DNA from: Exobasidium rhododendri
Taxonomy: Eukaryota > Basidiomycota > Exobasidiomycetes > Exobasidiales > Exobasidiaceae
Assembly: GCA_026210745.1 (NCBI GenBank)
Contig: CP110632.1
Span: forward strand, 124,001-188,000
Direction: 5' to 3'
Length of the DNA: 64,000 nt
The notes under the pieces were generated by a model. The model saw nothing but the letters and a program-made list of their open reading frames with translations. It ran no database searches and was not told the DNA's origin. Shown one piece after another: positions 41,638 through 49,780 of the stretch. Position numbers and translations under genes: made by a program. Positions within the stretch are counted from its first letter, which is position 1. Each line of letters opens with the position of its first letter.

Positions 41638-42463
41638 ATGCTCAGGTGGTCACCGTTGATATGGCAAGTTGTCTTCTTCTTGCTAGTCTTAGTCTTCCTT
41701 CTGTGAGTAATTTTTGTTCTGGTGTCCTCATCCTCGCCCATGTCACCATCTCACTCTTTTTATTTCAATCCCATGCAGCGAGGTAGTGTCTGCTATGGAC
41801 AACTACGACCATGATGCTCCACCTGCTCCTGCCGCGCCGCCTCCTCCCGCTCCTCGACCATGGCGCCAAGATCAGCCGTACGATTCAGCTTACGTCAACG
41901 TTCGAAGCGGTGACGGCGATCTCTCGAATGTGTATGGCGCTTTTGATGCTGTCGCGCTCAAGAACAACAAAAGAGACAAGAGCGGCAGAGTGAGCCTGAC
42001 GGAGGAGTCGGAAAGGAGGTGGAAGGAGTTCAAGTTGCGCAGCGAACACAACCTCCTCGAGACGATGCGTCAGTCGCGCGACTACATCCGCGATCAACAC
42101 ACTCAACTCATGTACTTTGGTGCACCGAGTGGACTTCGTACGGGTCCATTCGGGCCGATGTTCGAATACAGACCGCAGACATTGCAACAGCTGGAATTGC
42201 AATCGAAGAGCCTCGAAAAGGAAGCGCAGCACTACAGCGACACATTCAAGGCGCTTCATGATCATCCTCGACAGGCAACCGCGGAGAAGCACGAAAAGTA
42301 CAGCTACAACGCCTTGAAGATGGCCAGGGTGAAGCTTCCAAAGAGGCCTGACGACTACGACGTGCTCTTCAGTAATCATCGTGACTACGTCAAGAACGTG
42401 AAATATGCACATCAAAGGAAGGAAGCACGATCACCAAGTCTCCACAGCCGTCCCGAGTGGTGA
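41638..42463 (+). CDS. Secreted protein, member C of the four-gene family
   Basis: Two exons (41638-41702 and 41779-42463), 249 aa. Exon 1 is a hydrophobic leader (WQVVFFLLVLVFLL) with the same phase-2 intron at its end. A Pro/Ala-rich stretch follows (PPAPAAPPPPAPRP), then AYVNVRSGDGD. Block 1 is LTEESERRWKEFKLRS, block 2 HPRQATAEKHEKYSYNALKMA, block 3 VKYAHQRKEARSPS ending in EW. It is the most diverged of the three nearby copies. A (CT)12 run starts just after the stop codon. Confidence 0.83.
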
Positions 42464-42767
42464 TCCTTCTCTCTCTCTCTCTCTCTCTCTCTTTCGCGCA
42501 CACTCTCATCACCAGTCATGTACTACTATTAGCTTTGATCAGATCATAGCAACGAGAAGTGTTAGGCGCGACTTCAGTGGCAAAGTATTACAGTATATAG
42601 TGGCTCCTTTTCATCTCACTGAAATCAAGTGGAGGGAAAAGAGTACCCACTGCACCGGAAGCCCAAGTCATTCTCGCGCACAGACGTCACTTCTTCACAA
42701 GTGGATGTTTACATGAGCTAGAAAGCGGGGACGATAGACTGTCTCTAATCTCTTCACCCTCCCCAGC
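42464..42767. other. Intergenic region with a CT repeat
   Basis: About 300 bases between family member C and the hydrolase gene, opening with (CT)12. Nothing else supported. Confidence 0.55.
42469..42492 (+). repeat. (CT)12 microsatellite after family member C
   Basis: Twelve CT units begin five bases after the stop codon, in the probable 3' untranslated region. Confidence 0.85.
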
Positions 42768-43880
42768 ATGACTCCCCCCACGCAAGCAGACGCCTCTGTG
42801 CAAGTGTACTCGCTAGGTGACTTTACTCTTGGCAGTGGTGACGTCCTTCCTGATGCATACCTGGCCTACCGCACATTCGGTACCAAGGGCGCCCCCCTGA
42901 TCGTCTACCCCACTTGGTACTCTGGCACCATCACCGACGGCAACGTCTGGCTCGTGTCGACCAAGGAACACATTCGCCGAGCACTCGATCCAGAAAAGTA
43001 CTTTATCGTCATACCAGCGCTCTTTGGCAACGGCGAGTCCACGTCCCCCAGCAATCACCCCCTCGGCATCGATCTTCCCAAGGCGACTTTCCGCGACAAC
43101 GTAGAAGCACAGCACAGACTGATAACGCAAGTCTTTGGATACAACGAGCTGGCTCTCGTGACGGGCTGGTCTATGGGTGCGGCTACATCTTTCCAGTGGG
43201 CATCGCAGTATCCTGATATGGTGAAGCGGTGTGCTCCCTTCTGTGGGGCAGCTCGAGTTGCGCCGCACAACTACATCATGCTCGAGGCAGTCAAGGGCGG
43301 CATCCTGACCGACTCGGAGGGGTACGCAGATGGCAAGTACATGCAAGTGCACAAGAAGCAGCCACTACGAGGACTCAAGGCAGTCGCACGAGTCTACGCT
43401 GGCTGGGGCTTCTCGCAGGACTTCTACAGGCGGAACGGCTTCCTGACCGAATTCGGCATCAAGGGAGGACTGGAGACCGTGTTGGTGGAATTTTGGGAGG
43501 CCTACTTCACGAAAAAGGATGCCAACAACCTGCTGTACATGGCTTGGACCTGGTCGCATGCTGACATCGGCATGCAAGAAAAGTACGCCACTACTGCGCA
43601 ACTTCAGCAGCATCAAGCGAACGATCTGATTCGGGAAAAGGAGACGCACGACTCGTTTGAGAAAGCACTCCAAGCAATCACAGCAAAGACGATCATCATG
43701 CCGAGTCGAACGGATCTCTACTTTCCACCTGCTGATTCCGATGTGGAGCAGAAGCTGATGGGCGACAAGGCGGAATTGAAGGTGATTGAGAGCGATCGCG
43801 GTCACTGGGCAGGTTTCAACATCGAAGAAGATGCAAAATTCATCGACGAGTGTCTGTACAAGCTCCTCCAGGAGACATGA
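42768..43880 (+). CDS. Homoserine O-acetyltransferase-like alpha/beta hydrolase
   Basis: Intronless, 370 aa. The architecture matches the MetX-like branch of alpha/beta hydrolases: an N-terminal LAYRTFGTKGAPLIVYP strand, PALFGNGESTSPSN in the oxyanion region, the nucleophile elbow VTGWSMGAATSFQW (Ser about 135), an Asp in MPSRTDLYFPP and the His in ESDRGHWAGFN. Several fungal proteins of this group are annotated as homoserine acetyltransferases but act on other small esters. I cannot choose between acyl transfer and hydrolysis from sequence. No signal peptide, so cytosolic. Confidence 0.82.
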   Translation: MTPPTQADASVQVYSLGDFTLGSGDVLPDAYLAYRTFGTKGAPLIVYPTWYSGTITDGNVWLVSTKEHIRRALDPEKYFIVIPALFGNGESTSPSNHPLGIDLPKATFRDNVEAQHRLITQVFGYNELALVTGWSMGAATSFQWASQYPDMVKRCAPFCGAARVAPHNYIMLEAVKGGILTDSEGYADGKYMQVHKKQPLRGLKAVARVYAGWGFSQDFYRRNGFLTEFGIKGGLETVLVEFWEAYFTKKDANNLLYMAWTWSHADIGMQEKYATTAQLQQHQANDLIREKETHDSFEKALQAITAKTIIMPSRTDLYFPPADSDVEQKLMGDKAELKVIESDRGHWAGFNIEEDAKFIDECLYKLLQET

Positions 43881-44195
43881 TTTATGTGATGTGTCCCTTT
43901 GAATCGGAGTGCATCGCGGGAGGACGTCTGATCTTCGCTGATACTGTGGGGGAGAGTGAGTGCGTCTTGACAAGGGGGTAAGTCACAGCGAGCTTGAGAA
44001 GAGAGGTCCGCCGGTGAAGAGTGGGAGAAGGGGGACAATAATGACGAAGATTCAGCGCGGGGAGCGGAGTGGAGCCTTCGACTATCGACAAGATCTGATT
44101 GCACAAGATGAAATGGGGGTGGCTGATTCGTGTTTCGTCTATTATTGGACAGGCGCAAGGAGGGATCGGTGCCCTCGTACATTCAATCGCGCTTC

Positions 44196-44216
44196 TTGTT
44201 GTTGTTGTTGTTGTTG
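44196..44216 (+). repeat. (TTG)7 microsatellite
   Basis: Seven perfect TTG units in the intergenic region; equivalent to (CAA)7 on the other strand. Confidence 0.85.
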
Positions 44217-44666
44217 TTTCGTTGTCGCCGCCTGAATCGTCCGTGGAGGTCACCCACCCGTGGAGATTCGTGGTGCTTTGATCTAGGCACAAGAATGTGT
44301 GCGTGGACTCCCGGAGACGTTCAACAACCGCCAATCTTCCTGGAAAGGGGGAAAAGGGGGGGCCTTTCTTTGTCGCCGCACACACTCAAATTTCCACTCC
44401 GACAAGAAGCGAGTTGCGCCCCCCTGCTACAGTCGATGCGAAAAGACACCCTTTGCTGAGCTCACTTGCTACGTCGGTGCAATAGTCGGGGTCCTGAGCC
44501 TCCCTCCCCTTACTCCTCCTCGTCGCTTAATCCTTCTGCTCTTCACATCTAGAGATCTGTATCTGTCGGAGCGAAGTCTGGACTGTGCGTAGAGCAGAGA
44601 CAGAATAATCGATTCCGCCCCCTCTTCCACACGCCGTTTGACGACGCACAATTACAACTTGACGCT

Positions 44667-44672
44667 TATAAG
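44667..44672 (+). promoter_or_regulatory. TATA box of the secreted cysteine-containing protein gene
   Basis: TATAAG lies 108 bases before the ATG at 44780, followed by a CT-rich leader. Confidence 0.45.
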
Positions 44673-44779
44673 GCATACACACACTCTCTACACCAACGCT
44701 GGTCTCATCCCCCCCTTATCCAACAGCCTCCTCGTCCACCCGTCTCTCTATTCTTCCTCCCACAACTACCTCCCCCTCG

Positions 44780-45429
44780 ATGCTCTCCTCCTCGTTCACT
44801 CTTTCTGTCGTCCTGGCCGCCTTTCTGGCTGTTCAAGTGGTCCTCTGTCGCCCATCAACAGGCGTGACGACGAACTTTACGCCGAATCATGCGCCTGCTC
44901 CTGCCATCGACCCCAAAGTCTCTGCGGCCAGTCTTGCCGCCAATAGGGGCATTCCACGATGCGAAGCTTGCAAGGAGGATCAAGGATGCGGGGGCAAGGC
45001 CAAGAACAACACTCTCGTGGAGACCGGCTGGTCAGTAGAGAACAGTCTCGTGTACCTCGCCGCAGACGATGACAACTACTGGTACGTCAAGTTGGAGACG
45101 GACAAGATGATCAACATTGTCAACCAGTGCCACAAGAATGCGCCAGTGAAGCTGTTTGAAGTCCAAGCGTGGAACACAACGACGAGCGTCTACGACAGCT
45201 GGTGGTACAAGGTCGGATGCGGCAAGATGTGCTCATCGGATGCGGCCAATGGGGACGACATGAGCGTCTTCCCCGACTACCTCACGCGAGTAAACTACTG
45301 GAGTGAGTGCATGATAGTTGTGTGATTGTGAAACGTTGTGAGTGGAGGCCCTGCTGACGAACGTCGACCCCTAATCCGTCGGCAGAGAAGGACGGCGACC
45401 TGGAACAGGGAGATAGGAGGAAGCACTAG
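44780..45429 (+). CDS. Secreted cysteine-containing protein of unknown function
   Basis: A signal peptide (LSVVLAAFLAVQVVLC) is followed by about 165 mature residues with six cysteines (PRCEACKEDQGC, NQCHKN, VGCGKMC), some Trp/Tyr-rich stretches (DNYWYVKLE, YDSWWYKVG) and sequons NTT and NNT. Two forms are possible. Without splicing the frame stops at 45325 (181 aa, ending SECMIVV). With a GTGAGT/GGCAG intron (45303-45385) it continues as NYWKKDGDLEQGD and stops at 45429 (188 aa). The spliced form leaves an even number of mature cysteines and uses a normal donor, so I prefer it. I recognise no domain. A secreted effector or surface role is inferred. Confidence 0.72.
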
Positions 45430-45804
45430 GAGGGATCGATGCATCAATCCACGGCGAACCAGATGAGAAAGGCACCATTCCTTCACGGGAAAGCTCCGCA
45501 GTGGAAGGAGGGGACGGGGCCCTCGACTCATATCTCTCTCCTTCTTTGAACATTCCATTGTGACGATTCTCCTTCTCCTGCTCTACTCGAATAGATGTTA
45601 CGACTTCATCAGCAGTGTGCGTCGTTGAGCTCCAAGTGTTGGCCTTCTCGTATTTCACTCTCTGCCTCTTCTTCCCTCGCCAACACGGAAATCACTCACA
45701 GTGCCCCCTTCCCCACACTTAGTCTGAGGAAAGTCTTGACGCGACAGTTGGGGGGCTGCACTTTTGACGACCTTCCTTTTTACGAGCCTGACCTTGAGAC
45801 CAGC
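45430..45804. other. Intergenic region before the nitrilase
   Basis: About 375 bases. The nitrilase frame remains open back to an ATG at 45595, but the extra 70 residues are not conserved-looking, so I treat this as leader sequence. Nothing else supported. Confidence 0.5.
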
Positions 45805-47051
45805 ATGACGTCTAGCAACGGCCGACGAATCGCCTTGGCGGCCGTCCAGGACTCCCCCGTCGCCTTCGATCTTCCCTCTTCCATTGCAAAGCTCCAGAGT
45901 CTCACTTCACAAGCAGCTATCCAAGCGAGACTAGGCCAAGATGACGACCTGGACGTCGTCGTCCTCTTCCCGGAAGCGTTTCTCTCCTGCTATCCTCGGG
46001 GGTACAATGTGAGTCAGACTCCGCCTTGCCTAACCACCATCATACTTTACTAGTGATCTCTGAATCTCTGCCCATGCTAACACAGTTTGGAGCGTCAGTC
46101 GGAGCAAGGACGGCCGAGGGAAGAGCATGGTTCAGGAGGTACTACGAGTCTTCCGTGCCGGTCTGCAACGTCGATGGTGCAGAGATGAAAGCCATTCGTC
46201 TGGCAGCGAGCGCGAACAACGTCACGCTGGTCGTCGGAGTGATTGAGAGGTGCAACGAGGAGAGCAGCGGACCTGCTCGAGAGACATACGGCAGCTCAAA
46301 CGTTGGCGGAGCGGCCACTCTTTACTGTGCGTCCCATATAAGATGACACAGATCACGTCACGCCAGCTGATTCATACACACACTCTCTCTCTCTCTCTTC
46401 TCTCTCTTCTCTCTCTTCTCTCTCTTCTCTCTCTTCTCTCTCTTCTCTCTCTTCTCTCCTGCAGGCACAGCATTGACTATCTCACCCTCTGGAGAACTTC
46501 TGGCGTCGCATCGCAAGCTGATGCCGACGGGCAGTGAGAGGCTAGTGTGGGGACAAGGCGATGGCGCTGGGATCCGAGTCGTAGACACACCCTGCGGCAA
46601 GGTGGGAGCAGTCATCTGCTGGGAAAACTACATGCCGATGATGCGAATGGCACTGTACGCTAAAGGTGTGGAGATATATGCTGCTCCCACGGCCGACACT
46701 AGGGACGCCTGGACGTCGACGATGCGACACATTGGACTGGAAGGTAGATGCTTTGTCGTAAGTTGCTGTCAATTCAACCTTCGAAGCGACTTTCCGGAAG
46801 ACTACCCGGGCTTCCAAGGCACAGCCAAGGACGACATCGTGACAAAGGGAGGCAGCGTCATTGTGGGGCCGATGGGCGACATTCTCGCAGGACCGCTTTG
46901 GGATCAAAAGGGCATCGTGACTGCCATCGTCGATCGCGACGCTCTACTGGAGTCTCGAATGGACTTTGACCCTTGCGGCCACTACTCTCGACCAGACGTC
47001 TTCTCGCTCTCCGTTGATGCAAGGAGCAAGCCTGCAAGTTCGTTCGAGTGA
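45805..47051 (+). CDS. Nitrilase / carbon-nitrogen hydrolase
   Basis: Three exons (45805-46008, 46086-46326, 46465-47051) give 343 aa. The Glu-Lys-Cys triad of the nitrilase branch is intact: Glu in LFPEAFLSCYP, Lys in ASHRKLMPTGSE, Cys in VICWENYMP. RDAWTSTMRHIGLEGRCFV and the C-terminal DPCGHYSRPDVF are also typical of true nitrilases, which convert organic nitriles to acids and ammonia. No signal peptide with this start; an upstream in-frame ATG at 45595 would add a Ser-rich extension that could be a targeting signal, which I consider less likely. The second intron contains a 9-bp minisatellite. Cyanide or plant-nitrile detoxification is possible but not shown. Confidence 0.9.
46383..46458 (+). 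repeat. 9-bp CT-rich minisatellite in a nitrilase intron
   Basis: About seven tandem copies of TTCTCTCTC fill most of the second nitrilase intron and run into its CAG acceptor, forming an extended polypyrimidine tract. The copy number probably varies between strains. Confidence 0.85.
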
Positions 47052-47168
47052 TCCGATGAAGGAAAAGGACTATCGCATTACACGTCGAGTGACAAGGAAG
47101 TATGTATACAACTGGCAACGTCCATCATCAAGAGCGTCTCTTCGTTGGGTGGATCGCACACATCCTCT

Positions 47169-47594
47169 TCATGCCCCTTGATCTACGACAACGTATGTGT
47201 AGCGGCTCCTACCGCCCTCTCGAATGGCTTGCATAGCAGGATTGTCATTGCCTTCGTTTCCATGTCGAATCGCTTGTCTTTGCTCTGCAACACTGGGAGG
47301 TCGTCTGTTTTGCTCTTGCTGCAGGTGATAGTCCCGGACTGCGTTGTGCCGTGCAGCGCCCAGGAGGGCCGATACGCCCTGATTAGGATGCACATCTGCG
47401 ACGGGTGCAGACGCTCTTGCTGGATTCGACCCGCCAGAAAAGCATGAGAAGAGGCCGCGACGCTGCAGATCTTGATTCACTTCGCCGTGCTGCTCTGCCT
47501 CTGTCTCAGGAGCAGGGAAGTCGCCAACCGGAAGAGAAGAGACGATTGTCGCGAGGACGAGAGCACCAACAATAAATAGAGGGACCAGCTTCAT
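47169..47594 (-). CDS. Small secreted protein with a Kex2-type site
   Basis: Single-exon minus-strand gene, 141 aa. The signal peptide is MKLVPLFIVGALVLATIVSSLP. A short acidic propeptide ends at an Arg-Arg site (LQRRGLF, about residue 45), and the rest (about 95 residues) is rich in Asn, Gln, Arg and Ala with one cysteine (FSCFSGG). The C-terminus RYTYVVVDQGA is hydrophobic. I recognise no family. It is convergent with the nitrilase gene. Confidence 0.65.
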   Translation of the reverse strand: MKLVPLFIVGALVLATIVSSLPVGDFPAPETEAEQHGEVNQDLQRRGLFSCFSGGSNPARASAPVADVHPNQGVSALLGAARHNAVRDYHLQQEQNRRPPSVAEQRQAIRHGNEGNDNPAMQAIREGGRSRYTYVVVDQGA

Positions 47595-47959
47595 CGTGTA
47601 TCTAGTGGCAGAGGAGGTGGGAGGCTAATAGAGTACTTTGAGGGGGAGGAAGAAAGGGGGAGAAGAACTCAGGACTCCCTCTGCTTTATGTGTCGCTTCA
47701 AAGGGCGGACAGGCGCTGTCACACAGCAATGCGATGTTGTACTACTCTGCCAAGAAGCAGCGTCTGAAGGCGGTCCCCTAGGCGTAATATCAGATCATCC
47801 TCTTGCCTGAATCTGATATTGTATACTGTCCATGCGATAGTAAGGGTCGCTGTGTGATACTCGGAATGAGCCTTACAGGTCGGTCGATTGAGATGATCAT
47901 CAGTGAGGACGGTCGATCGGACCCTACGCGCACGAAAAAGAAAAAAATGGCAAAAACAC
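47595..47959. other. Intergenic region containing the tRNA 3' flank
   Basis: About 365 bases. On the minus strand, just downstream of the tRNA, there are two T runs (complement of the A-rich 47935-47957), suitable for RNA polymerase III termination. No supported protein gene. Confidence 0.6.
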
Positions 47960-48047
47960 AGGTCCCATCGAGATTCGAACTCGAGTCGACTGGAGTGGGT
48001 AATGTGTAATCAAAACCAATAGTGATAACCAACTACACTATGGAACC
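47960..48047 (-). tRNA. tRNA-Gln (anticodon UUG) with a 15-nt intron
   Basis: The minus strand folds into a complete cloverleaf. The acceptor arm GGTTCCA pairs with TGGGACC. The D arm is GTG...CAC with AGTTGG in the loop. The anticodon stem ATTGG/CCAGT encloses TT-TTG-A, and the T arm is TCGAG-TTCGAAT-CTCGA. The bases between A37 and T38 (TTACACATTACCCAC) are an intron at the canonical position. The overall sequence resembles fungal tRNA-Gln(UUG), including a T discriminator. T runs follow as a terminator. Confidence 0.9.
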
Positions 48048-48584
48048 GCTGATGCCACTACAGATATTCTGAGTAAATATATCCTCCACAGCGAGAGTAT
48101 TTCATTTTGCATTTTTCGAGTGTCGGCTTCTATGTGACAGCATCGTCAGTACATGGGGCTGATTGAGATAAACGCCGCCTATCGTACGCTACTTCACCAG
48201 CTCATCAGAGGCTTCCCAAGGATAATTGCTTGGCATGCTTCATGTGCTTGCGTGGTATCACTCGATGGGAGCGGCTTTCCCTCTGTCAAATCAAAAGGAC
48301 CGAGATGTGTTACCTCATCAAGGTGCTCCCAAACTTTATCTATAGGTTCTGTCAAGCCCCCAGACGCGAATACAACAACGATTCCATTACTAAGTATAGA
48401 ATATGAGGCTCATCTGTGTTTCAAGCTCCTTCAAGTGTCTGATCAAGATACCGGCGCTAAGGAAATACTGTACTCCACAGAAGTCCTGACCCCCTTCCTC
48501 TTTGTAAATCTAGACCCACTCACGTCCTACGTCGTCGTCACCCGCCCTTCCCGCTCACCGTCTCTGTAAACATTCCACACAAGC
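48048..48584. other. Intergenic region between tRNA and lipase genes
   Basis: About 540 bases. A plus-strand frame of 138 codons at 48153-48569 has no domain or signal peptide and runs into the lipase leader, so I do not call it. Confidence 0.5.
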
Positions 48585-49662
48585 ATGATACGCTCCAACA
48601 TTCTCCTCTTCCTGCTGCTGCAGGCTTCTCTCGTTCTTGGTGCTCCCTCTTCCCTTCAATCCTCCCCACGATCGCTCAGTCTTCTCAACACTTCTTCCAC
48701 CACCCTTCCCACTACCTCGCTGCCCTTCAGTGATAGTGTCTACTCTCAATCCGCCGGCCTGTGTCAGCAGACGTACTGTGTATCTAATCCGACCGGTCAG
48801 GTAGTCGGTGACGCCAAGATCCTGTCAACGTTTGGTGACGGAATTAAGATCCAGCGTGCCAATATCTACTACTCCAATAGTCTCGGTGTTGTGTTGGCCT
48901 ATCAGGGCACCAACACTTCCAGCCCGATCTCCGACCTGTACGATGTTGACTTTGCTCCCACCCTTCCTGATCCGAGGTTAGGTCTCCCAGTTGGATCTCT
49001 CGTCGACATGGGTTTCCAGAATGCATGGCTAGCGTCGTACTCCACCGTTCTGCCTGGAGTAGCCGCCGCTCGATCGAAATACCCCAATGCAAAGCTGACT
49101 GTAGTCGGACACAGCTTAGGTGCTTCACAGGCACTTCTTGCAGGACTGGCACTGCAAAAGCTCTATGGAGTCAGCAAAGTGGTGACATGTGAGTGTGTGT
49201 GTCCTCTAACATAAAAACCTCCCCCTTTCTTAGACTCACTTACCTTCTCGCATTAGTCGGCCTCCCTCGCACTGGCAACCCCGTCTTTGCCAATGCAGTC
49301 GATGCGCTCTTGACCAACAGGTTCAGCTACGTCGTGAGCGGGCGTGACTTTGTTCCTCACGTACCACCCCGCATTGCCGGCTTTCAGCATCCTTCTGGTC
49401 AAGTCTGGATCAACCCGGCCAATTCCACAACCTATAAATTCTACCCAGGTCAGGAAAACGTCTATGGTGGGTATCTTTAATGGAGTGGCGGCAGTGTCGT
49501 GTGAGGAGTGGCGCACTAAAAATATTCCCTCGTTTACTTCACTCAGGCGCCGACACGGTCCTCGACCCACCCCTGAACTTCGACGACCACCAGGGAGTCT
49601 ACTTCCACACTCAAATCGGCGCCAGTCAAGGCCACTGTCCCGCCACCGTCGGTCAAGACTGA
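48585..49662 (+). CDS. Secreted class 3 lipase
   Basis: Three exons encode about 309 aa. The introns follow VVT (donor GTGAGT at about 49189) and NVY (donor GTGGGT at about 49467). The signal peptide is [18 protein letters not shown]. The nucleophile elbow is [13 protein letters not shown], the oxyanion region is VLAYQGTN, the catalytic Asp is in [12 protein letters not shown] and the His is likely in DDHQGVYFH. These are the marks of fungal class 3 triacylglycerol lipases or feruloyl-esterase-like relatives. The DFVPHVPP block is diagnostic. The order and spacing fit the Rhizomucor-type fold. It probably hydrolyses lipids or cutin-type esters outside the cell. Confidence 0.9.
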
Positions 49663-49780
49663 TCCGATTCACGAAAACATACTAATGAGGTGACGAATGC
49701 TATTATAATTAGACAAAATAAAATCCAGATGAGGGGTATACTTTTACAGTGGTATGGTTACATAAGTTGCTGGCGGCTGT

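Larger units (their letters stand above)
43881..44779. other. Intergenic region with a TTG repeat
   Basis: About 900 bases with no supported gene. A (TTG)7 run lies at 44196-44216. The last 120 bases hold a TATA element and a CT-rich leader for the next gene. Confidence 0.55.

Noticed and set aside
45595..45804. Longer nitrilase start at 45595
   Set aside because: The extension looks like untranslated leader; the nitrilase core begins soon after the ATG at 45805. A targeting peptide remains possible but unsupported.
46250..46537. Leu-Ser repeat protein frame
   Set aside because: The repeat is the 9-base CT unit of a nitrilase intron read in an open frame; not a separate gene.
48153..48569. 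138-codon plus-strand frame upstream of the lipase
   Set aside because: No domain, no signal peptide, and it runs into the lipase leader. The composition looks non-coding.
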